The position numbers were made by a program, and so were the translations under genes. The notes below the pieces were generated by a model. The model worked only from the letters and a program-made list of their open reading frames with translations, did not search any database and had not been told where the DNA came from. From an uncultured Lachnospiraceae bacterium (GTDB lineage: Bacteria; Bacillota; Clostridia; Lachnospirales; Lachnospiraceae), in assembly GCA_900544445.1 (NCBI GenBank), contig UQVK01000024.1:1-39610 (forward strand): a stretch of DNA of 39,610 bases, given 5' to 3'. Each line of letters starts with the position of its first letter. The first letter of the stretch is position 1. Below, in pieces: positions 14,717 through 25,078 of the stretch.

Positions 14717-17314
14717 TTATTCTTCCTCTTCCCCGGAATCCTCATCTTCTCCGGCCTCGGAAAGCCCTTCCTCGATCAGTTCCTCTTCGGTCATATCGTC
14801 GCTGTCGTTTTCCTCCGGCTCGATCTCTTCCATCGCGTCCTCCGGCTGCTCAAATTCCCGGCTTCCGTCGGATACCTTTTCCCTGACCTTAGCGATCTGG
14901 GCCACCTTCACGCCTTCATCCAGATTGATCAGCTTCACGCCTGAAGTGATACGGCCAAGAATGGAAATATCCTCCGCCCGCAGCTGAATAATTACACCCT
15001 CCGTAGTGATGAGCATAATCTCATGTTCATCGTTTACTGCTTTCACACCGACTACATATCCTGTCTTTTCGGTGATCTTATAGCACTTGACGCCCTTTCC
15101 GCCGCGCTTCTGAACACTGAATTCATTCAGATCAGTACGCTTGCCCATGCCGTTTTCAGAAACGATCAGCAGGCATTCTCCCTGGCTGTCGAGCTGCATG
15201 CCGATGATTTCATCCTCATCGTCCAGGTTCATGCCAATCACGCCCATGGAGGATCTCCCTGTAGCGCGGACGTCCGTCTCCTTAAAGCGGATGCACATGC
15301 CGTGCTTCGTCACAAGGAAGATTTCCGTATTTTCATCGGTGATCTTCACTTCGATCAGCTCGTCGTCGTCCCTGAGAACGATGGCCGCAAGGCCGTTCTT
15401 GCGCACGTTGCTGTATTCCACAACGGGCGTCTTCTTCACGATGCCGTTTCTGGTCACCATGAACAGGTTCTTGTTATCCTCGTAGTCCTTCACCGGAATG
15501 ATGGCCGATATTTTCTCTCCGGGAGAAAGCTGAAGCAGGTTGATGATGGCAGTTCCCCGCGCCGTTCTTCCGGCTTCCGGAATCTCGTACGCCTTCAGAC
15601 GGTATACCCGTCCATAATTGGTAAAGAACATCACATAATGATGGGTGGTGGTCATCAGAAGATCCGCGATAAAGTCGTCCTCAATGGTCTGCATTCCCTT
15701 GATTCCCTTACCGCCGCGGTTCTGTGCCTTGAAATTGTCCACGGTCATCCGTTTGATATATCCGAGGTTTGTCATGGCGATGATGGTGTTCTGTCTGGGA
15801 ACCATATCCTCCATGCTGATGTCAATCTCGTCATAGCCGATCTTGCTTCTTCTGTCGTCGCCGTATTTGATTCCGATGATGGAAATTTCCTCCCGGATCA
15901 CGCCGAGCAGAAGCTTTTCGTCAGCAAGGATCGCCTTTAACTCCGCGATCTTTGCAAGCAGCTCCTGATGCTCGTTTTCCAGCTTCTCTCTTTCCAGTCC
16001 GGTGAGAGCGCGCAGCCTCATGTCCACGATGGCCTGCGCCTGGGCGTCGGAAAGCTCAAAGCGGCTCATCAGGCTTTCCTTGGCGATCTGCGTGGTACGA
16101 CTGGAACGGATGATATGGATCACCTCGTCAATGTTATCCAGAGCGATCAGCAGTCCCTGCAGGATGTGATCCCTTTCCTCCGCCTTGTTGAGATCGTATT
16201 TCGTTCTTCTGGTTACCACGTCCTCCTGATGCTTCAGGTAGAGCTTGAGCATATCCAGAAGATTCAGTATTTTGGGTTCGTTGTTCACCAGTGCCAGCAT
16301 GATGACGCCGAAGGTGTCCTGAAGCTGGGTGTGCTTATACAGGCGGTTTAGCACCACGTTGGCATTCGCATCCCGGCGCAGTTCAATCACCACGCGGGTT
16401 CCCTCCCGGTTGGATTCGTCCCGCAGATCGGTGATTCCGTCGATCTTTTTCTCCTTGTGAAGCTCGGCGATCTTCTCGATCAGCCTGGCCTTATTTACCA
16501 TGTAGGGGAGCTCTGTCACGATGATCTGGCTCTTTCCGTTGGGAAGGGTTTCGATATTCGTAACCGCTCTCACGCGGATCTTTCCACGTCCGGTCCGATA
16601 GGCCTGTTCGCAGCCTCTGGTGCCGAGAATCAGTCCACCTGTGGGAAAATCGGGCGCCTTCACCAGAGAAAGCACCTCTTCTATCTCCGTATCCCGATCC
16701 TCATTCACCCGGTTATCGATGATTTTTACAACGGCGTTAATCACCTCACGAAGATTATGAGGAGGTATATTGGTAGCCATGCCGACTGCAATACCGCTGG
16801 TACCGTTCACCAGCAGATTGGGAAAACGGCTGGGAAGAACCACGGGTTCCTTCTCCGTCTCATCGAAGTTGGGCATGAAGTCCACAGTATCCTTGTTGAT
16901 ATCAGCAAGCATTTCCATGGAGATTTTGGACAGTCTGGCCTCCGTATAACGCATGGCCGCCGCGCCGTCGCCGTCCTCGGAACCGAAGTTTCCGTGTCCG
17001 TCAACAAGCGGATAGCGAGTGGACCATTCCTGTGCCATATTGACCAGGGCTCCGTAAATGGAGCTGTCTCCATGGGGATGATATTTACCCATGGTATCAC
17101 CGACGATACGGGCACATTTTCTGTGCGGCTTATCCGGACCGTTGTTCAGCTCGATCATGGAGTAAAGCACACGCCTCTGCACCGGCTTCAGACCATCCCT
17201 CACATCCGGAAGCGCTCTGGATGCGATAACGCTCATGGCGTAGTCGATATAGGAATTTTCCATGGTCTCCTTTAAGTCCACGTCATGAATTTTATCAAAA
17301 ATATTATCTTCCAT
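14717..17314 (-). CDS. gyrA: DNA gyrase subunit A
   Basis: The 865-residue protein is the breakage-reunion subunit of gyrase. The catalytic Tyr123 lies in RYTEARLSK. The C-terminal domain has GyrA-box-like [10 protein letters not shown] and a further QKRGGKG repeat of the beta-pinwheel, supporting gyrase and not topoisomerase IV. The tail (last 35 residues) is extremely acidic. In the quinolone pocket Ser84 is kept (E. coli Ser83), but the position of E. coli Asp87 is Gly88. It lies 63 bases downstream of gyrB, with AAGGAG before the start and a terminator after the stop. Confidence 0.97.
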   Translation of the reverse strand: MEDNIFDKIHDVDLKETMENSYIDYAMSVIASRALPDVRDGLKPVQRRVLYSMIELNNGPDKPHRKCARIVGDTMGKYHPHGDSSIYGALVNMAQEWSTRYPLVDGHGNFGSEDGDGAAAMRYTEARLSKISMEMLADINKDTVDFMPNFDETEKEPVVLPSRFPNLLVNGTSGIAVGMATNIPPHNLREVINAVVKIIDNRVNEDRDTEIEEVLSLVKAPDFPTGGLILGTRGCEQAYRTGRGKIRVRAVTNIETLPNGKSQIIVTELPYMVNKARLIEKIAELHKEKKIDGITDLRDESNREGTRVVIELRRDANANVVLNRLYKHTQLQDTFGVIMLALVNNEPKILNLLDMLKLYLKHQEDVVTRRTKYDLNKAEERDHILQGLLIALDNIDEVIHIIRSSRTTQIAKESLMSRFELSDAQAQAIVDMRLRALTGLEREKLENEHQELLAKIAELKAILADEKLLLGVIREEISIIGIKYGDDRRSKIGYDEIDISMEDMVPRQNTIIAMTNLGYIKRMTVDNFKAQNRGGKGIKGMQTIEDDFIADLLMTTTHHYVMFFTNYGRVYRLKAYEIPEAGRTARGTAIINLLQLSPGEKISAIIPVKDYEDNKNLFMVTRNGIVKKTPVVEYSNVRKNGLAAIVLRDDDELIEVKITDENTEIFLVTKHGMCIRFKETDVRATGRSSMGVIGMNLDDEDEIIGMQLDSQGECLLIVSENGMGKRTDLNEFSVQKRGGKGVKCYKITEKTGYVVGVKAVNDEHEIMLITTEGVIIQLRAEDISILGRITSGVKLINLDEGVKVAQIAKVREKVSDGSREFEQPEDAMEEIEPEENDSDDMTEEELIEEGLSEAGEDEDSGEEEE

Positions 17315-17377
17315 GTCTGCTCCTTCTCATGTTTCATTCAGAAAATCATTTTAGAAAACCCAATATCCGGATTCTCA

Positions 17378-19387
<2,010 letters not shown>

Positions 19388-19520
19388 CTAAAAAATCCGT
19401 CACAGAAAGACACTCCAAAGAGAAATCACTGTTTTTTCTTTGGCATCGGGAAGGATTTTCACCTCATTTTTCTTCTGTGGGATTTCAAAAAACGAAAAAT
19501 GTTCATAAAAAATCAGTTTC

Positions 19521-19549
19521 AGTATAGCATAAATCCGGGTTATCCACAA
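19521..19549 (-). promoter_or_regulatory. Predicted gyrB promoter overlapped by a perfect DnaA box
   Basis: Minus-strand TTGTGG (19544-19549) and TATACT (19521-19526) are separated by 17 bases, with an extended TGC before the -10. A perfect DnaA box, TTATCCACA at 19540-19548, covers the -35 element. Transcription would start about 190 bases before gyrB. Confidence 0.65.
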
Positions 19550-19558
19550 TAATAAAAA

Positions 19559-20638
19559 TTAATCGCTGATCTCTCCGTGGGAAACATGGAAAACCCGGTT
19601 GATCTCAAACCGGTTGTTTACAAACTCATCCAGCCCGGTACAGGTGACTATCGTCTGTATGTTTCCAATGCGGTTAAGCAGATAATTCTGCCTATTGCTG
19701 TCCAGCTCGGAAAGCACGTCGTCCAGAAGAAGAATGGGCGTATCCTTCGTCACCCGCTTTACCAGCTCGATTTCCGACAGCTTCAGGGAAAGAGCCGCCG
19801 TACGCTGCTGTCCCTGTGAACCGAATCTGCGGATATCAATCCCGTTTGCGACAAAGGCGAAGTCATCCCTGTGAGGCCCCGTGGTGGTCTGCTTCATGCG
19901 GATGTCACGTTCCCGGTTTTTTCGCATCCGTTCCTCCACCTCATCCGTCTTCACGTGAGGTTCATAAACGACCTCAAGCTCTTCTTTCCCTCCGGAAAGG
20001 CTCTCATGAACCTCACGTATGATCCCGTTCAGCTCCTGCGCGAACATGGTACGCCTTTCGATGATCCGTTTTGCATATCCGGCCAGCTGTATATCCCAGA
20101 CATCCAGAGTCCCGGAAAGCTCCGGCTGAAAGGCCATGTCCTTTAACAGCCGGTTTCTCTGGTTGACGATTTTGTTATAGCTGTTTAAGTCACGCAGATA
20201 GACGGGATCCAGCTGGCACAGCTCCATATCCACAAATCTCCGGCGTTCTGCCGGACCGTTCTTGATGATGGAAAGATCCTCCGGCGAAAAAAAGACCACG
20301 TTCATCACGCCGAGAAGCTGGGATGCCCGCTTCAGCTTCTGCCCGTCGATGGCGATTCCCTTTGATCCGTTCTTTCTCAGGTGCATGTCAATCCGGATCT
20401 CATCCCCTTTTTTGTCCAGAAAAATCCGGATATGGCCTTCTTCTTCGTCGAAGGCCACAATGTCCCGGTCCTTTGTCCCCCGGTGGGATTTGGTTGTGGC
20501 GCACAGATAAATGGCTTCCAGAATGTTGGTTTTCCCCTGTGCGTTATCGCCATATAAAATATTTGTTTTTTCGTCAAAATTTAGATCAAGGAGTCTGAAA
20601 TTTCTGAAATTTGACAACTCCAGTGATTTGATAACCAT
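19559..20638 (-). CDS. recF: DNA replication and repair protein RecF
   Basis: The 359-residue protein is a typical RecF. The Walker A motif is GDNAQGKTNILEAI, the ABC-type signature is in FGSQGQQRTAALSLKL, and Walker B is PILLLDDVLSELD. It loads RecA at gaps with RecO/RecR and acts at stalled forks. The start at 20638 lies just after yaaA (9-base gap), so it is cotranscribed with dnaN and yaaA. Length and motifs are normal. Confidence 0.96.
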   Translation of the reverse strand: MVIKSLELSNFRNFRLLDLNFDEKTNILYGDNAQGKTNILEAIYLCATTKSHRGTKDRDIVAFDEEEGHIRIFLDKKGDEIRIDMHLRKNGSKGIAIDGQKLKRASQLLGVMNVVFFSPEDLSIIKNGPAERRRFVDMELCQLDPVYLRDLNSYNKIVNQRNRLLKDMAFQPELSGTLDVWDIQLAGYAKRIIERRTMFAQELNGIIREVHESLSGGKEELEVVYEPHVKTDEVEERMRKNRERDIRMKQTTTGPHRDDFAFVANGIDIRRFGSQGQQRTAALSLKLSEIELVKRVTKDTPILLLDDVLSELDSNRQNYLLNRIGNIQTIVTCTGLDEFVNNRFEINRVFHVSHGEISD

Positions 20639-20647
20639 TCACAGCCC

Positions 20648-20863
20648 TCACTCGATTTTCAGAGTTTCTCCCTGATATTCCACCACATCTCCCGGATAGA
20701 GCTTTTTTCCTCTCTGCAGCTCCACATTTCCGTTCACTTTAACCAGGCCGTCAAGAATGGCATACTTGGCGTCCACTCCGGACTCCACCATTCCCGCAGC
20801 CTTCAGAACCTGTCCCAGCTTGATATGGTCGTCCTTGATTTTAAAGCTTTGAACTGCGCTCAT
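20648..20863 (-). CDS. yaaA: S4 RNA-binding domain protein YaaA
   Basis: The 71-residue protein is a single S4 domain (IKLGQVLKAAGMVESGVDAK, VKVNGNVELQRGKKL), matching the small S4 protein always placed between dnaN and recF in Firmicutes. It probably binds structured RNA, possibly in ribosome assembly. It lies 20 bases after dnaN, and AGAGGG precedes its start. Confidence 0.93.
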   Translation of the reverse strand: MSAVQSFKIKDDHIKLGQVLKAAGMVESGVDAKYAILDGLVKVNGNVELQRGKKLYPGDVVEYQGETLKIE

Positions 20864-20883
20864 GTATTACCCTCTTTTCTGTA

Positions 20884-21993
20884 TTATGCCACTGTGGTGA
20901 AATTCACCGGAAGGATCAGGTAAATGTAACTGTTCTCATCATCCCGGATAAAGCAGGGTGCCTTTGGATTAACCAGATAAATGGTAATCGTTTCGTCGTC
21001 AATTACACGAAGGGCATCGATCAGGAATCTGGGATTGAAGCCGATCATCAGATCCTTTCCCAGCTTTTCAATATCGATTTCCTCATCCATGCTGCCCACC
21101 GTGGAATTGATTTTCAGCTCCATGGCTCCGTCGGTGATGTTGATGATGATGGGCTTTTTGTCTCCCTCCTTGATGAGCAGTGTTGCGCGGTCAATACAGT
21201 CAAGCAGCTCCTTCTTGTTGATGGTTACTTTGGTCTCATAGTCGCTGGAAAGCATCTGATCGATCTTGAAGTATTCGCCTTCAATCAGTCTGGATACTAC
21301 AGTTGTGTTGTCAAATTCAAAGACAATATGCTTATCCGTGAAGAAGATGGTTACATCCTTATCTGCATCGCCGCTCAGAATTTTGCTGATTTCATTCAGC
21401 GTCTTTCCGGGGACAACTACCTTTCTGGCAGGATAGCTTTCCTTCAGTTCGATCTTCCGGATGGAAATACGGTGTCCGTCCAGAGAAGCCACACGCATGG
21501 TATCTCCGTTGATTTCGAACAGTTCACCGCTCATCAGGCGGTTGCTGTCATTGTCGGAGATGGAAAAAATGGTCTGGCGGATCACTTCCTTCAGGGTAAA
21601 CTGGGACAGAAGGATGGAATCGTTCCGTTCGATCATCGGAAGGTAGGAAAAATCTTCTCCGGATTTGCCGATGATGTTGAATTTCGCCTTTTCACAGGTG
21701 ATGGTAGTCTTAAAATTGGCATCCGTCGTAATTGTAATATCGTTGTCAGGCAGCTTCCGGACGATTTCCAGGAAAATTTTGGCATCCAGGGCGATGATTC
21801 CCTTTTCGACGATAGTTCCGTCAATGATGGTTTCGATTCCCAGTTCCATATCGTTGGCGGTTAGCTTGATCTGTCCCTCTGTAGAATCGATCAGGATACA
21901 CTCCAGAATGGACATAGTGGTTTTATTGGGAACGGCTTTGGATACTACCTGAAGCCCGTTCAGCAGATTTCCTTTGGAACAGACTAATTTCAT
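20884..21993 (-). CDS. dnaN: DNA polymerase III beta sliding clamp
   Basis: The 369-residue protein begins MKLVCSKGNLLNGL and shows the three-domain clamp pattern, ending in LILPVNF, part of the hydrophobic partner-binding pocket region. It encircles DNA and tethers polymerase and repair factors. The ATG at 21993 replaces a longer reading to 22065 that would translate a GC-rich untranslated segment; GGGAG lies about 11 bases upstream. It follows dnaA after an intergenic region that contains the main unwinding candidate. Confidence 0.96.
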   Translation of the reverse strand: MKLVCSKGNLLNGLQVVSKAVPNKTTMSILECILIDSTEGQIKLTANDMELGIETIIDGTIVEKGIIALDAKIFLEIVRKLPDNDITITTDANFKTTITCEKAKFNIIGKSGEDFSYLPMIERNDSILLSQFTLKEVIRQTIFSISDNDSNRLMSGELFEINGDTMRVASLDGHRISIRKIELKESYPARKVVVPGKTLNEISKILSGDADKDVTIFFTDKHIVFEFDNTTVVSRLIEGEYFKIDQMLSSDYETKVTINKKELLDCIDRATLLIKEGDKKPIIINITDGAMELKINSTVGSMDEEIDIEKLGKDLMIGFNPRFLIDALRVIDDETITIYLVNPKAPCFIRDDENSYIYLILPVNFTTVA

Positions 21994-22029
21994 TTGTGCA
22001 TAAACTCCCTTCTGTGAATTCACATGGTT

Positions 22030-22065
22030 TCGGCAGCCTTCCGGCGCCGGGCGCGGGCGCGCCAT
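22030..22065. other. GC-rich potential stem in the dnaN leader
   Basis: This block of nearly all G and C contains the inverted elements GGCGCC and GGCGCGCC and is bounded by ACATGG (22022-22027) and CCATGT (22062-22067). It separates the AT-rich unwinding candidate from the dnaN ribosome binding site and would fold strongly in the dnaN transcript. Confidence 0.5.
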
Positions 22066-22330
22066 GTAATAAATTAATATATATATTTCGTAATATTCTT
22101 AATAGGGGCTGTCGATATGTGGATAACCGGTCTGAACCCGCCTGGCTTCGGGAAATGTGGAAAGGGATAACCTGTTCACAACTTTTGGATGGTCTGAGGT
22201 TAATTCTCCGGTTATTCACACCGCATCTGTGGGGGTACTTATCCACATTCAGATCGTTTTTCAGGGGATTCACAACGTTTCCCCAGCCCTTCAACAGGCT
22301 TTCAACCGTTCATAAACAAAGTTATACACA
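22066..22330. other. oriC part 1: dnaA-dnaN intergenic DnaA boxes and unwinding candidate
   Basis: DnaA boxes (TTATNCACA) are at 22118-22126 (minus, perfect TTATCCACA), 22213-22221 (TTATTCACA), 22240-22248 (TTATCCACA) and 22322-22330 (TTATACACA, overlapping the dnaA stop). A weaker box, ATATCGACA, abuts the first at 22110-22118. Next to it come a C-rich cluster (complement of 22105-22110), a triplet-like CTATTAAGAATATTA (22092-22106) and an uninterrupted AT-rich stretch down to 22067. This order matches the DnaA box, GC cluster, DnaA-trio and duplex-unwinding-element layout described in Bacillus. Confidence 0.8.
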
Positions 22331-23692
22331 TATTTTCTTCTTGACGATCTCGATATTGTTCTTCAGCTCTTCATTGGAGGAAAGCTCGTCCGCAATCTTA
22401 TTGGCTCCGTGAATGACGGTGGTATGGTCCTTTTTGCCCAGAAGTTTTCCGATATTAGCCAGCGACGTGTCCGTCAGATCCCTACAGAGGTACATGACCA
22501 CCTGTCTGGGAAGGACAAACTCGGAATTTCTCTTCTTGGAGGTGATGTCCTCCGGATTGACGCCATAGTGCTCCGCAACCACGCGGATGATGAGCTCCGG
22601 CGTGATTTTGTCGGGCTTGTCCGGGTTGATGATGTCCTTCAGAGCATCCTCCGCCAGCTCCAGTGTGATTTCCGGCTGATTTTCAATCTTGGATTTTGCG
22701 ATAATCCGGTTAAAAGCGCCTTCCAGTTCACGAATGTTGGACTTGATGTTGGTGGCGATGTACTGGAAGATGGAATCGTCGATTTTCTTATCGTAATTCT
22801 CCGCGTTTTTCCGGAGGATTGCCATTCTCGTTTCGTAATCCGGCGGCTGAATATCCGCAATCAGCCCCCATTCGAACCGGGAACGGAACCGTTCATCCAG
22901 GGTTTCCATTTCCTTCGGCGGTTTATCGGAGGACAGAACGATCTGTTTTCCGGCGCCGTGCAGCACATTGAAGGTATGGAAAAATTCTTCCTGTGTGCTT
23001 TCTTTTCCTATTATAAACTGGATGTCATCGATCATGAGCACATCGACCGTCCGGTACTTATCCCGCAGGTTGGTCATGGCTGCAGCGTTACCGCCTCTGA
23101 TGGAATCGATTACCTCGTTGGTAAAGGACTCAGAGGTGACGTAAATCACCTTCATATCGGGATTTTTCTCCAGCACAAAATGCCCGATGGAATGCATCAG
23201 GTGGGTTTTTCCAAGACCGGCGCCTCCATACAGGTACAGCGGATTATAGGCTTCTCCCGGCGATTCGGCGACCGCGAGAGATGCGGAGTGGGCGAACTTG
23301 TTGTTGCTTCCCACGACGAAGGTATCGAATTTATACTTGGGATTCAGGTTCGCATTTTCATAATTAATATTGTAGACGGGGTTAAAAGGAGCCTTCAGGT
23401 CTTCCTCCTGCACAGCCTCCTTTTTTTTCGCGTCTTTTTCCAATATGAAGGAAATGTCATATTCATGATCCATCATTTCGGATATGATGACATGAAAAAA
23501 GTCCTTATATTTGGAAGAAATGTAGTTGAGCGCATGGGACTGGTCTGACGGGATCAGAATGGTCACCACATCATCCTGAACATCAAAAAAACGCAGGGGT
23601 TCTACCCACGTATGAAAGGAAACGTCGGAAAGATCATATTCCTTTCTGATATTTTCCTTAATCTCGTCCCATTTATCCTCAATTGTCTGCAT
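22322..23692 (-). CDS. dnaA: Chromosomal replication initiator protein DnaA
   Basis: The 456-residue protein contains all DnaA domains: N-terminal interaction domain, linker, AAA+ domain with Walker A GGAGLGKTHLMHSIG and Walker B VLMIDDIQFI, and the C-terminal helix-turn-helix with signature KDHTTVIHG. It binds the boxes on both sides of its gene and opens the origin. CAGGAGG precedes the ATG. The promoter upstream lies among DnaA boxes, which fits autoregulation. Confidence 0.98.
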   Translation of the reverse strand: MQTIEDKWDEIKENIRKEYDLSDVSFHTWVEPLRFFDVQDDVVTILIPSDQSHALNYISSKYKDFFHVIISEMMDHEYDISFILEKDAKKKEAVQEEDLKAPFNPVYNINYENANLNPKYKFDTFVVGSNNKFAHSASLAVAESPGEAYNPLYLYGGAGLGKTHLMHSIGHFVLEKNPDMKVIYVTSESFTNEVIDSIRGGNAAAMTNLRDKYRTVDVLMIDDIQFIIGKESTQEEFFHTFNVLHGAGKQIVLSSDKPPKEMETLDERFRSRFEWGLIADIQPPDYETRMAILRKNAENYDKKIDDSIFQYIATNIKSNIRELEGAFNRIIAKSKIENQPEITLELAEDALKDIINPDKPDKITPELIIRVVAEHYGVNPEDITSKKRNSEFVLPRQVVMYLCRDLTDTSLANIGKLLGKKDHTTVIHGANKIADELSSNEELKNNIEIVKKKICV

Positions 23693-23743
23693 CCCTGAAC
23701 CTCCTGTGGGGTATTTCCTTGCTGTGGAAAATACGTCTACCTT

Positions 23744-23772
23744 ATCTTACTCTAAAAGACAGCAAATATCAA
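23744..23772 (-). promoter_or_regulatory. dnaA: Predicted dnaA promoter
   Basis: Minus-strand TTGATA (23767-23772) and TAAGAT (23744-23749) are separated by 17 bases, with transcription starting about 45 bases before dnaA. Imperfect DnaA boxes at 23783-23803 lie directly upstream. Confidence 0.55.
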
Positions 23773-23782
23773 ATGTTAATTC

Positions 23783-24028
23783 TGGGGATAAGATTTTTCC
23801 ACATTGTGTGAAAATGAGGGGAGGTTATCAACAAAAACGGGGATTTTGATGTGCAAATGTGGATAAGTGGAAAACCGGAATTAACATTTACACATGTACT
23901 GAAAACGGGGCTTCCCATCTTTTTTCTGTGGAAAAAGGAGTGGAAAAGCAGATGTTATCCACAAGTTATACACAAATTGTGGATAAGATTTCTGATGGTG
24001 GACAGCTTTGTTTTCAGAATGTGGATGA
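23783..24028. other. oriC part 2: DnaA box cluster upstream of dnaA
   Basis: Perfect or consensus boxes lie at 23858-23866 (minus), 23955-23963 (TTATCCACA), 23966-23974 (TTATACACA) and 23978-23986 (minus). The last three are packed within 32 bases. Single-mismatch boxes are at 23783-23791, 23795-23803, 23825-23833, 23927-23935 and 24020-24028. The 570-base gap between dnaA and rpmH holds no credible gene. Confidence 0.9.
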
Positions 24029-24154
24029 TTTTGGGCACCCCAGATGTTGTAGTAAAAATGAAAAATTAGTAACAATATGTTGTATTAGTGAAAACAACGA
24101 TTTTTTCCGGGATTTTTCAGCGTTTTTTTTCTCGCTGAAAATGTGGTTTTCTGC

Positions 24155-24183
24155 TTGACTGAAAGGATTTCTTCCTATATAAT
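24155..24183 (+). promoter_or_regulatory. Promoter of rpmH-rnpA operon
   Basis: TTGACT at 24155-24160 and a perfect TATAAT at 24178-24183, with a 17-base spacer, form the strongest promoter seen in the window. The start would be near 24190, about 70 bases before rpmH. Confidence 0.85.
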
Positions 24184-24261
24184 CTGAACTGATATTTTCC
24201 AACACAAAATTGTGTTGTGTATATTTTATGCACATTTTTAAAGCGAAGGAGGTGCAGTTTC

Positions 24262-24396
24262 ATGAAGATGACGTTCCAGCCTAAGAACAGGCAGAGAAAT
24301 AAAGTCCATGGCTTCAGAGCCAGAATGAGTACTCCGGGAGGAAGAAAGGTACTGGCAGCGAGAAGAGCTAAGGGAAGAAAGAGATTGTCCGCATAG
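24262..24396 (+). CDS. rpmH: 50S ribosomal protein L34
   Basis: The 44-residue product begins [20 protein letters not shown] and ends KGRKRLSA, the complete and highly conserved bL34. The start follows GGAGGTG. It is the first gene of the rpmH-rnpA-yidD-yidC-khpB-mnmE set, which is conserved next to oriC across Firmicutes, and it sits under a near-consensus promoter. Confidence 0.98.
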   Translation: MKMTFQPKNRQRNKVHGFRARMSTPGGRKVLAARRAKGRKRLSA

Positions 24397-24420
24397 GCCG
24401 CAGTGATGTGGCCTTTTTCT
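24395..24420 (+). terminator. Attenuating terminator overlapping the rpmH stop codon
   Basis: AGGCCGCA (24395-24402) pairs with TGTGGCCT (24407-24414), including one G-T pair, on a GTGA loop, and TTTTTCT follows. It starts inside the rpmH stop codon. A second, weaker hairpin (CCGCAG/CTGCGG, 24429-24453, followed by TTTTATT) comes before rnpA. Together they could make rpmH mRNA much more abundant than rnpA mRNA. Confidence 0.7.
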
Positions 24421-24476
24421 CTTTATGGCCGCAGACGTCTGAAAACGCTGCGGTTTTATTGAGAAAGGATTCCTGA

Positions 24477-24845
24477 ATGATGGAATTTTCAGAAAGTTTG
24501 AAGAAAAATGAGGATTTCCGGACTGTTTACCGCAAAGGCAGATCCTATGCCAACCGGTTGTTCGTGATGTATGTGTTGGAAAATAACAGTGAAAGGAACA
24601 GAGTCGGAATATCCGTGAGTAAAAAGGTTGGAAACAGCGTTGTAAGGCATCATGTTACAAGGCTGGTTCGTGAAGGCTACCGGTTGCAGGAAAAGGTATT
24701 CAATAGTGGTTTGGATATCGTAATCGTGGCCAGATCGAATGCCGCTTCGGCATCCTTCAGGGAGGTCGAGAGCGCGCTGCTTCATTTGGGAAGGCTTCAC
24801 CGGATCGTAAAGGCGCCGGAAAAGCCGGATCGGATTGAGACATGA
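24477..24845 (+). CDS. rnpA: Ribonuclease P protein component
   Basis: The 122-residue protein has the RnpA fold: an N-terminal [14 protein letters not shown] segment (here [15 protein letters not shown]), [14 protein letters not shown], and the basic helix [12 protein letters not shown] that holds the RNR-like motif. It binds the 5' leader of pre-tRNAs and supports the RNase P RNA. The start at 24477 follows AAAGGA; an ATG one codon later is equally possible. The gene overlaps yidD by four bases. Confidence 0.93.
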   Translation: MMEFSESLKKNEDFRTVYRKGRSYANRLFVMYVLENNSERNRVGISVSKKVGNSVVRHHVTRLVREGYRLQEKVFNSGLDIVIVARSNAASASFREVESALLHLGRLHRIVKAPEKPDRIET

Positions 24846-25051
24846 AAACTCTTCTTATCGTATTGATTAAAGGATACAGAAAATACATTTCGCCCATGAA
24901 ACGGACGAAATGTCCGTATTTTCCCACGTGCAGCGAGTATGGGCTTGAGGCGGTGGAAAAGTATGGCGCCATAAAGGGGGGACTTCTTGCCCTTTGGAGA
25001 ATTATAAGATGTAATCCCTTTTCCAGGGGAGGCTATGACCCGGTTCCCTGA
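24842..25051 (+). CDS. yidD: Membrane protein insertion efficiency factor YidD
   Basis: The 69-residue protein shows the YidD pattern: [34 protein letters not shown] and [13 protein letters not shown]. The Cys-rich CxxxPTCSxY core is intact. YidD aids insertion of membrane proteins with YidC, which is encoded directly downstream. It overlaps rnpA by an ATGA. Confidence 0.95.
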   Translation: MKTLLIVLIKGYRKYISPMKRTKCPYFPTCSEYGLEAVEKYGAIKGGLLALWRIIRCNPFSRGGYDPVP

Positions 25052-25078
25052 GGAAACGGGAGAAGGAGGATTTAAGTT

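Noticed and set aside
15023..15940. Long plus-strand open frame opposite gyrA
   Set aside because: Antisense shadow of gyrA with His/Val-rich, low-likelihood composition.
22409..23548. Long plus-strand open frame opposite dnaA
   Set aside because: Antisense shadow of a clearly conserved gene.
23851..24235. Short open frames in the dnaA-rpmH gap
   Set aside because: They run over DnaA boxes, lack ribosome sites and show no recognisable protein.
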